This document shows, piece by piece, positions 1 through 5,198 of a DNA stretch of 13,157 nt. The stretch is taken from positions 1 to 13,157 of the forward strand of contig NZ_JOGO01000111.1 in the NCBI RefSeq assembly GCF_000719475.1, written 5' to 3'. The DNA is from Streptomyces sp. NRRL F-5630. GTDB taxonomy: Bacteria > Actinomycetota > Actinomycetes > Streptomycetales > Streptomycetaceae. Below the pieces are notes generated by a model. The model saw only the letters and a list, made by a program, of their open reading frames with translations, was not told where the DNA came from and did not search any database. Each line of letters opens with the position of its first letter. Positions within the stretch are counted from its first letter, which is position 1. A program made the translations under genes and the position numbers.

Positions 1-252
1 CTCGGGGGCGGGGCCGGTGGTGCGTGGGGGCTTCGGCGCCGGGCCGGTGGCGTGGGAATCGGCAAGGCGCGAGACCGGGCGGGGTGGGACCGATGCCGGA
101 CAGGGGCCGGGGTGGGGGTGAGGCCGACGGCGGACACGGTCCGGATGGGGCGGCCAGGTTTGGTCGTACCTGGTCGGGAAACGGGCGAGAAGCGCCGCAT
201 AAGATGGCCGCACTGGTCCCGTCCGCCCCCGCAGCCGCCAGGAGTACCGCCC
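1..252. other. Non-coding region upstream of the HAD phosphatase gene
   Basis: I see no convincing gene here; the open frames crossing it are extensions or shadows of the HAD gene. Two copies of GGGCCGGTGG lie 30 bp apart (11-20 and 41-50), a minor GC-rich direct repeat. A TAAGAT hexamer at 200-205 could be a -10 element about 48 bp before the start codon, but no good -35 hexamer lies 16-18 bp upstream, so no promoter is claimed. Confidence 0.4.
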
Positions 253-1032
253 ATGCCAGAGCGCAAGCACATCGAGTCGTGGCTCACCGACATGGACGGC
301 GTGCTGATGCACGAGGGGGTGCCGGTGCCCGGCGCCGACGCGTTCATCCGCAAGCTCCGCGACTCGGGACGCCCCTTCCTCGTCCTCACCAACAACTCGA
401 TGCACACCGCGCGCGATCTGCACGTGCGCCTCAAGCGCATCGACCTGGAGGTGCCGGTCGAGAACATCTGGACCTCGGCGCTCGCGACGGCGAAGTTCCT
501 CGACACGCAGCACCCCGGCGGCACCGCCTTCGTCATCGGCGAGGCGGGGCTCACGACCGCGATGCACGAGGCGGGGTACGTACTCACCGACGCGGACCCC
601 GATTTCGTGGTGCTCGGCGAGACCCGCACCTACTCCTTCGAGGCCCTCACCCGCGCGATCCGCCTCATCAACAACGGCGCCCGCTTCATCGCGACCAACC
701 CCGACAACACGGGCCCCTCGCCGCAGGGCGCCCTGCCCGCGACCGGCTCGGTGGCCGCGCTCATCACGAAGGCGACGGGCAAGGACCCGTACTTCATCGG
801 CAAGCCGAACCCGCTCATGATGCGCACCGGGCTCAACGCGATCGGCGCGCACTCGGAGTCCTCCGCGATGATCGGCGACCGGATGGACACGGACGTCCTC
901 GCGGGCCTGGAGGCGGGGATGGAGACCTTCCTCGTCCTCACCGGGCTCACGTCGGTCCCCGACATCGACAAGTACCCGTTCCGCCCGACCGAAGTGGTCG
1001 ACTCCATCGCCGACCTGGTGGACCGCGTCTGA
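253..1032 (+). CDS. HAD-IIA family (NagD-like) phosphatase
   Basis: This encodes a 259-residue cytoplasmic hydrolase of the haloacid dehalogenase superfamily, subfamily IIA (NagD/4-nitrophenylphosphatase type). All four HAD motifs are visible: motif I DMDGVL with the nucleophile and acid/base aspartates D13 and D15; motif II LTNNS (T46); motif III lysine K184 in GKPNP; and motif IV GDRMDTD (D209, D214). The C2-type cap lies between motifs II and III. The length is normal for the family. The ATG at 253 is chosen because AGGAG at 240-244 sits 8 nt upstream and the protein then begins just before motif I; the frame stays open upstream but the extra 67 residues look non-coding. Family members dephosphorylate nucleotides or sugar phosphates, but the substrate cannot be told from sequence. 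It converges on the WXG100 gene and is probably unrelated to secretion. Confidence 0.93.
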   Translation: MPERKHIESWLTDMDGVLMHEGVPVPGADAFIRKLRDSGRPFLVLTNNSMHTARDLHVRLKRIDLEVPVENIWTSALATAKFLDTQHPGGTAFVIGEAGLTTAMHEAGYVLTDADPDFVVLGETRTYSFEALTRAIRLINNGARFIATNPDNTGPSPQGALPATGSVAALITKATGKDPYFIGKPNPLMMRTGLNAIGAHSESSAMIGDRMDTDVLAGLEAGMETFLVLTGLTSVPDIDKYPFRPTEVVDSIADLVDRV

Positions 1033-1044
1033 CCGGCGGCGGAC

Positions 1045-1073
1045 GCCGTGCCGGGCAACGGGCCCGGTACGGC
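1045..1073 (+). terminator. Hairpin terminator after the HAD gene
   Basis: The arms GCCGTGCCGGGC (1045-1056) and GCCCGGTACGGC (1062-1073) enclose a 5-nt loop. They pair over 12 bp, with one G-U wobble (1050 with 1068). The hairpin starts 12 bp after the HAD stop codon. There is no U-tract, as is usual for actinomycete terminators. Confidence 0.65.
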
Positions 1074-1114
1074 ACACCGTTGGCCTCCGCACACGCACTT
1101 CGTCCGTGACGGCG

Positions 1115-1148
1115 CGTGCCCGCACCCCCCGGAGGGCGTGCGGGCACG
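1115..1148 (-). terminator. Hairpin terminator after the minus-strand WXG100 gene
   Basis: Perfect 11-bp arms, CGTGCCCGCAC (1115-1125) and GTGCGGGCACG (1138-1148), enclose a 12-nt loop. It lies 18 bp beyond the stop codon of the minus-strand WXG100 gene and faces the HAD terminator, so the convergent genes have a hairpin each. The symmetric stem could work in both directions. Confidence 0.65.
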
Positions 1149-1166
1149 GGTGTGTCCAGGCGTGTG

Positions 1167-1442
1167 TCAGCCGTTGATCTGGTCGTTGGCCTCGGCGGCG
1201 CTGTTGGTCTCCTTGCGCGCCCGCTCCAGCGAGTCGACGAACTTGCTGAGCGTCGGCCGGAGCTGCTCCCAGTCGTCGCGGAAACGGTCCGCGCGCGGGC
1301 CCTTCCAGTAATCCGGGCTGGTCTTGGTGGCGCTGTTCAGCGCGGTGATCAATTCGTGCAGGTTCGTGTGCTGGTGCCCGAACGTCTTCGAGAGCGTCCG
1401 CAGTTGCCCAGTATCGGCGCCCTTCATGCCGTCGCCGGCCAT
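1167..1442 (-). CDS. WXG100 family protein (ESAT-6-like)
   Basis: This is a 91-residue, mostly helical protein with a central W-K-G turn (W46-G48) between two predicted helices, the size and fold of WXG100 proteins that travel through type VII secretion systems, usually as dimers. It has no signal peptide and no cysteine. The ATG at 1440-1442 (MAGDG) is chosen because GGGGAGG at 1447-1453 lies 4 nt upstream; this spacing is short, but the next ATG (MKGAD, 1425-1427) would be 19 nt away. Its only tyrosine is Y45, next to the WXG turn, so there is no C-terminal YxxxD/E export signal. It is divergent from a second WXG100 gene. The WXG100 assignment is strong; partner and cargo role are inferred. 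Confidence 0.85.
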   Translation of the reverse strand: MAGDGMKGADTGQLRTLSKTFGHQHTNLHELITALNSATKTSPDYWKGPRADRFRDDWEQLRPTLSKFVDSLERARKETNSAAEANDQING

Positions 1443-1614
1443 GAAGCCTCCCCGTACTCCGTCGGGCGGCCTTTCCGCCCGCCGCGACGACCCTAACGCA
1501 AGCCGCGCCGAGGGGGCACGGGGAATGCCCCAAGCTGCTTGCCGCCATGCCTGTTTGCTCCCTAACGTGAGGAAGGCGAAGTGTTCTCGCGCGGCCCCGA
1601 ACAGGAGAAACGGC
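1443..1614. promoter_or_regulatory. Divergent control region between the two WXG100 genes
   Basis: This 172-bp region must carry the promoters of both small genes. CCCTAACG occurs twice in the same orientation, at 1491-1498 and 1560-1567, flanked by A/T-containing bases in an otherwise GC-rich stretch. A perfect 7-bp hairpin, CGGGCGG (1463-1469) with CCGCCCG (1475-1481) and a 5-nt loop, falls in the untranslated leader of the minus-strand gene. Both could be protein or RNA control sites; no known operator is recognised. Confidence 0.4.
1539..1568 (+). promoter_or_regulatory. Possible sigma-70-type promoter for the plus-strand WXG100 gene
   Basis: TTGCCG at 1539-1544 and TAACGT at 1563-1568 are separated by 18 bp and resemble the actinomycete housekeeping -35 and -10 elements. 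The -10 overlaps the second CCCTAACG repeat, so a protein bound there would block the promoter. A start near 1575 would give a leader of about 40 nt with AGGAG at 1603-1607. This is a match by eye only. Confidence 0.35.
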
Positions 1615-1935
1615 ATGGGGAATCCCTCGGAACAGCCCAAGGTGGACAATCCGATGAAGCAACGCCTGGAGACGTTGAAGCGGAATGTTCAGCAAGAGGT
1701 GGGAAAAATGGAGAAACACCTCAAGAAGGCGTCCCAGGATGTCGGTGAAGGCACCAGCAAGAAGTCCTGGGTGGGCAAGACCGCCGACGCCTGGCACGCG
1801 GACATCAAGGGAAACCGCGGCCGGATGCTGACCGCACTCAAGGAACTCGTCCCCGCCATCCAGCGGAAGATCGACAGCATGCCGGACAAGGTCCCGGCCA
1901 ACGAGGCGAAGATGATGCGGCTCGATATGCGGTAG
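1615..1935 (+). CDS. WXG100 family protein (second ESAT-6-like)
   Basis: This is a 106-residue, strongly charged helical protein with a W-V-G turn at W52-G54 and a second tryptophan at W60 (ADAWHADI), an arrangement common in WXG100 proteins. The helix before the turn is lysine-rich; the one after it runs to about residue 90. It has no signal peptide, no cysteine and no tyrosine at all, so it cannot carry a YxxxD/E export signal. The ATG at 1615 has AGGAG at 1603-1607, 7 nt upstream. Upstream extension of the frame runs through the divergent gene and is rejected. It may form a heterodimer with the divergent 91-residue protein, or each may homodimerise; sequence does not settle this. Confidence 0.85.
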   Translation: MGNPSEQPKVDNPMKQRLETLKRNVQQEVGKMEKHLKKASQDVGEGTSKKSWVGKTADAWHADIKGNRGRMLTALKELVPAIQRKIDSMPDKVPANEAKMMRLDMR

Positions 1936-1997
1936 CGGAGCCCCTTTGGCGCGGGGTGTGCGGGTGGATGCGTGCCCGGCTCCATGGGTGCGCGCGG

Positions 1998-2140
1998 GGG
2001 CGACGAGGGACCGTGCCCGCCGCCGGGGCCGGGACGGGGCGAGGGGCCGGAGAGGCAACGTGGCGGCCCAGCCGGTGACTTCGGGGGCGGCCGGTCCGGG
2101 GCCGGTGCCGCGCCGGTTCAAGGACGAAGGCGATGTGCGG
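1998..2140 (+). repeat. Direct repeat copy A, upstream of lipoprotein copy 1
   Basis: This segment aligns by eye with 3782-3938 over most of its length. Shared blocks include GAGGCAACGTG, TGACTTCGGG and CCGGTTCAA. The last part reads PGPVPRRFKDEGDV in one frame, resembling PAYLPLRFKNDGDVPFG inside lipoprotein copy 1 (around 2479-2523), and TGACTTCGGG resembles the GACTTCGGG just before the start of that gene. I read it as a decayed, internally deleted lipoprotein gene end rather than a functional gene. The flanking bases 1936-1997 hold no gene that I can support. Confidence 0.6.
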
Positions 2141-2160
2141 GCGACCGCCGTGCCGTCATA

Positions 2161-2305
2161 AGCCCCCCTTCGGTCCGTTCGCCGGGGAGGCCGGGCGGTG
2201 TGCGGAGGGGACAGATACCGTCAGGGGCGCATGGCGCCCGGGACGGACGCGGGGCGCCGGGGGCGGGGAAACACGCCAGCAGAGCAGCCGACTTCGGGAG
2301 AGACG
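2161..2305 (+). promoter_or_regulatory. Leader and promoter region of lipoprotein copy 1
   Basis: This region holds no gene. It contains a perfect small hairpin, GGGCGC (2225-2230) with GCGCCC (2234-2239) and a 3-nt loop, about 66 bp before the start codon, and the ribosome binding site GGAG at 2297-2300. No promoter with a good -35/-10 pair was recognised. Confidence 0.35.
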
Positions 2306-3312
2306 ATGAGTCACCGCCGCATCCGGACCGCTGTCGCCGCGGGGGCGGCCCTCGTGGTGGTCAGCGCCTGCGGGAGCGGCGGGGGCGACGGAGAGCCGGG
2401 GCCCAGTGCCTCCGTGCCCGAGGTGGCGCGTTACTTCCGCATGAGCGTCGCGCCGGACGGCATCCCGCCGAGGGAGCCCGCGTACCTGCCGCTCCGGTTC
2501 AAGAACGACGGCGACGTGCCTTTCGGAGCCCGCTTCGAATTCCGTATCACGCCCCTCCACCAGCCCGCGCTGAAGACGGGCCAGTGGCGGCTCGGCGTGA
2601 GCGACGACCCCGTCAAGGGGCCCGGCGAAGCGGTCGCGCTCACGAGCGGGCCCTCCGCCGGAGGACTGAGCGGGACCGCGTCCCTCAAGGTGCCCCGGGG
2701 CAGTTCGACGCGGTATCTCGCCCTCGGCAGCGACCGGCACGTGGACCGGGCGGGGGAGGGCGTGCGCGTGCGGATACGCGCCAGCGTCAAGGGCAAGGTC
2801 GTGGAGAACGTCACGCAGGACATCGACTTCCTCGCCGTCTCCCTCCACGCGGCCGAGCGCGAGAAGCCGCTCGGAAAGGCAGGCGTCTGGACGGAGTTCG
2901 CCTACCCCGTGAAGAACCTCACGCGTACCGACCTGCGCGACCTCCAGGGGGAACTGGTACTCGGCTGCCTCGACGGAAACGGGGGCCTGGCCGACCAGGT
3001 CTCATGCGTGTCCGCCGAGGACGGCGCCCAGCCCCCGTTCACCGCCGTGGAGTGGCGTACGGGCGGGGACTGGAAGCCGGTCCCGGGCATGGGCGGGGGA
3101 CGCGAGAAGAAGCCCGCCCCCAAGTGACTGGCAATTTAGGGAAGTTCGACCTGCCTGCGGGGGGAAACCAGGAGATCCGGATACGGGTCAAGCCCTCCGC
3201 GGCCATGGAACGCGAGGACAAGACGGGGCGCCTCATGCTCACGCTCGTGCACCGGGACGAGAACAGGCTGCGGCAGTACGCCGAAACCCAGCAGGAGTTC
3301 CCGCTCTCCTGA
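2306..3312 (+). pseudogene. Lipoprotein family copy 1, broken by a frameshift
   Basis: This is an exported lipoprotein of an unrecognised family. The frame opens at ATG 2306 (GGAG 5 nt upstream) with a positively charged start, a hydrophobic stretch and the lipobox VSAC, so that C22 would be lipidated after cleavage. The mature part looks like two beta-rich domains; the second has C221, C234 and an aromatic motif (FTAVEWRTGGDW), as in copies 2 and 3. As written, the frame ends at TGA 3125-3127 after 273 residues. The following bases in the next frame encode the missing end (FDLPAGGNQEIRIRVKPS and onward to TGA 3310-3312), matching copy 3 (LALPPNGSREIRVRIKPG). Adding one C to the run at 3117-3121 restores 335 residues, close to 333 and 328 for the intact copies. 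The restored part has a rare TTA leucine codon at 3136-3138. A sequencing error in the C-run, a true mutation or phase variation all remain possible. Confidence 0.8.
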
Positions 3313-3327
3313 GGGTGCGCGGCACCC
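3313..3327 (+). terminator. Short hairpin directly after lipoprotein copy 1
   Basis: GGGTGC (3313-3318) and GCACCC (3322-3327) form a perfect 6-bp stem with a 3-nt loop beginning right after the TGA of the restored frame. The position supports the view that 3312 is the true ancestral gene end. The stem is short and has no U-tract. Confidence 0.4.
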
Positions 3328-3645
3328 CCGCTCGCGCGCCCCGACGACGAGCGGCGGGCCTCCGAGTCCGCACGGGCCGAGTCGGCGCGGCCGGGGATGG
3401 CGGCGCCCTGAGCCTGTGCGCGCCGAGCCGCGGCCTCCGGGCGCCCGTGCGCTCCGCGCCGCGGCCTCCGAGCCCGCGCGTCCCGAGCCCGTCGGTCGAG
3501 GCCGCGCGGGGGTGTGCCGCACCGCTGCCTTGGGGCCCGGTATCGCCTCTCGTTGACGCGGGCAACGTGGTGGCGGTGAACTGCATTGCCCTTCGCGGGC
3601 GTTAAGGTCGCCACCGGTCCGGGGCCCCGCGATGACATCCAGGCG
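3328..3645. other. GC-rich spacer without a supported gene
   Basis: No reading frame here has a convincing start, ribosome binding site or recognisable protein. GCCGCGGCCTCCG occurs twice with a period of 31 bp (3427-3439 and 3458-3470), and GGCCTCCG also occurs at 3357-3364, so part of the stretch is an imperfect tandem repeat. It separates lipoprotein copy 1 from the decayed fragment that follows. Confidence 0.45.
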
Positions 3646-3711
3646 GTGAGGCTGGTGTGGGAGGCCGAGCGCTGGCGCGGACCAGAGGGCTGGACCGGTG
3701 CCCCGGATGGT
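3646..3711 (+). pseudogene. Decayed fragment of a lipoprotein C-terminal domain
   Basis: One frame reads WEAERWRGPEGW (3658-3693), against WEAVQWRGPEGW in lipoprotein copy 3 (8207-8242). By eye 29 of 36 bases and 10 of 12 residues agree. Similarity fades on both sides and the frame ends at 3771 with no lipobox or start, so this is not a working gene. It is best read as the remains of another family member lost between copies 1 and 2. The fragment is short; an alignment over 3600-3780 would tell how far it extends. Confidence 0.6.
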
Positions 3712-3781
3712 GCGGTCCGGCCCGCGGTAGAGGAAACCCTGGCGCACGGGTGCGCAGGTCCACGCGTGTGACGTGTGGGCG

Positions 3782-3938
3782 GGGCGATGAGCGGCCGTGT
3801 CCGCCGCCGGGACCGGAACGGAGGCGAGGGCATGTGGAGGCAACGTGCCGCCCCGGTCGCTGACTTCGGGTGCGGCCGGGGGGCGACCGGAAGCCCGGCC
3901 CCGTGTCGCTCCGGTTCAAAAGCGGCGGCGAGCCGCGG
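3782..3938 (+). repeat. Direct repeat copy B, upstream of lipoprotein copy 2
   Basis: This is the partner of 1998-2140, sharing GAGGCAACGTG, TGACTTCGGG and CCGGTTCAA in the same order. Its end reads PGGDRKPGPVSLRFKSGGEP in one frame, like the PLRFKNDGDVP stretch inside lipoprotein copy 1. Open frames crossing it lack a start site and a plausible product. It suggests that the lipoprotein units at 1998-3312 and 3782-5099 arose by duplication of a larger block and then diverged. Confidence 0.6.
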
Positions 3939-3989
3939 GAACCCGTCGGCCATTCCGCCGAATGGCCTGGGCGGGCGGGGCTGTTCCCG
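3936..3989. promoter_or_regulatory. Nested inverted repeat upstream of lipoprotein copy 2
   Basis: A perfect 8-bp hairpin, GGCCATTC (3948-3955) and GAATGGCC (3960-3967) with a 4-nt centre, lies inside an outer pair, CGGGAAC (3936-3942) and GTTCCCG (3983-3989). It is 108 bp or more before the start codon of copy 2. A dimeric repressor site or an upstream terminator would both fit; no known operator is recognised. TATTGT at about 4005-4010 could be a -10 just downstream, but its -35 is poor. Confidence 0.45.
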
Positions 3990-4097
3990 TTCGAGGGCGG
4001 TGGGTATTGTCCGCCTAGGCGCTCGCAGGTGAGGCGCCGGTCGTGGTCGCGGGTGGTCGTGCGCGTGGCCGGCAGTCGATTTCGGGGAGTAATGCGA

Positions 4098-5099
4098 ATG
4101 AGTGGTCGCCGCGTCAGGGTCATGGTGCTCGCGGGGTCGCTCGCCTTGCTCGCCACCGCGTGCGGCGGAAGCGGCGACGGGGACGGGGACGGGAAGCCCA
4201 CGGCGTCGTCGTCCGGTGCGTCGGTCCACCATGTCTTCATGCAAGTGAGCATGGCCGAGCTCGTCAAGGACGAGTCGGTGGCGCTTCGGGTCACGACCGG
4301 CAACGGAGGCCGTCCGATCAAGGATGCCTCGCTCGAACTCAGCCTCCGGACCGAGGGCATGGCCCTTCCTGAGGCGAGCGCGTTCAAGATCGAGTACCGC
4401 GACGGCGAGAAGGGGCCGTGGAAGCGGCTCCCGCTTACCGCCCGGGGTGGCAGCCTGCGCGGCGATGTTGTTACCGATGTGCCCGCCGGCACCTTGGACC
4501 GCCGGTGGCGGATCATCCCGGCCTTCGGCCCCACGGACATCATCCAGGTCGTGAAGCTGAGCGGGGTCCTGCGCAAGGGGGGTGAGAAGTTCGGTGAATC
4601 CACGTGGAAGGAACAACTGCACCCGGTCACCATCGAGCCCCGCGGCAGGAGCGACAGGCCCAAGCTCTCCTCCTCCGGTTGGTCCGAGTACGCCATCCGT
4701 GTGCGCAACCTGCTGCCCCGTCCCCTCACAGGGGTGAAGTTCGAGGCCGAGCTTTCCTGCGAGGGCGGAAAGGTGGGGGCAAAGGGGCCGTGTGACGCAG
4801 CGGAGGGTGACCCCCTCTTCGCGGCGCAGTACTTCGACGGTGACGGATGGAGGTCGCTCGACATCGCCGACAGCCCCGAGGAGAGTCATCTCCCGAATCG
4901 ACTCGTGCTGGAAGACACGGAGGTGCCCGCGAAGGGGGAGAAGGAATACCGCTTCCGGCTCCGGGCCTTCCCCTCGCTGGGGGAGCGGTTCGACTCCGCA
5001 AACCTGGGGCTGGGGTTGATCTATCCGAAGGTGAAGAAGGGCCAGCTCGGACTCCTGGAATACAGCGGATACGCGGGCATCCCTATCGACGCGCCTTGA
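4098..5099 (+). CDS. Lipoprotein family copy 2 (intact)
   Basis: This is a 333-residue predicted lipoprotein: an MSGRRVRVMV start, a hydrophobic core and the lipobox ATAC with C22 as the lipidated residue, then a Gly/Ser/Asp linker (GGSGDGDGDGK). The rest looks like two beta-rich domains. The C-terminal one has GWSEYAIRVRNL, cysteines C221 and C232 (ELSC...GPC) and an aromatic stretch (FAAQYFDGDGW), the family signature shared with copies 1 and 3. ATG 4098 is chosen over ATG 4092 because GGGGAG (4084-4089) is 8 nt from the former and only 2 nt from the latter. No catalytic motif is seen, so a binding or structural role outside the membrane is likely, perhaps linked to type VII secretion; this is inference from location. 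It converges on the 704-residue gene, with 99 bp between stop codons and no strong hairpin there. Confidence 0.85.
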   Translation: MSGRRVRVMVLAGSLALLATACGGSGDGDGDGKPTASSSGASVHHVFMQVSMAELVKDESVALRVTTGNGGRPIKDASLELSLRTEGMALPEASAFKIEYRDGEKGPWKRLPLTARGGSLRGDVVTDVPAGTLDRRWRIIPAFGPTDIIQVVKLSGVLRKGGEKFGESTWKEQLHPVTIEPRGRSDRPKLSSSGWSEYAIRVRNLLPRPLTGVKFEAELSCEGGKVGAKGPCDAAEGDPLFAAQYFDGDGWRSLDIADSPEESHLPNRLVLEDTEVPAKGEKEYRFRLRAFPSLGERFDSANLGLGLIYPKVKKGQLGLLEYSGYAGIPIDAP

Positions 5100-5198
5100 T
5101 CTCCAAGCGGGGCGGTACCAGGCGCACGGCGTCCGCGTCGCCTTCCCTCGGCCCGTCGCCCCCGCCTGCTCACCGCCTCGCTCGCGTACGACGGCCGC

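Noticed and set aside
24..252. Upstream extension of the HAD gene and an overlapping frame from 24
   Set aside because: The added residues resemble translated non-coding GC-rich DNA, and the ribosome binding site at 240-244 points to 253.
2125..2161. Small gene encoding the RFKDEGDV peptide (frame ending at 2161)
   Set aside because: There is no ribosome binding site or sensible start, and the similarity to the interior of copy 1 makes a decayed fragment more likely.
1972..3312. 446-codon plus-strand frame ending at the true C-terminus of lipoprotein copy 1
   Set aside because: Only the part after about 3120 is real coding sequence; before that it is the wrong frame of copy 1 and its upstream region.
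3427..3488. Possible tandem or CRISPR-like repeat with 31-bp period
   Set aside because: Only two imperfect units of GC-rich sequence occur, with no unique spacers of even length and no cas genes.
3039..4889. Minus-strand open frame of 616 codons across lipoprotein copies 1 and 2
   Set aside because: It runs antisense to lipoprotein coding sequence and through non-coding repeats; the protein is Pro/Arg-rich with no domain.
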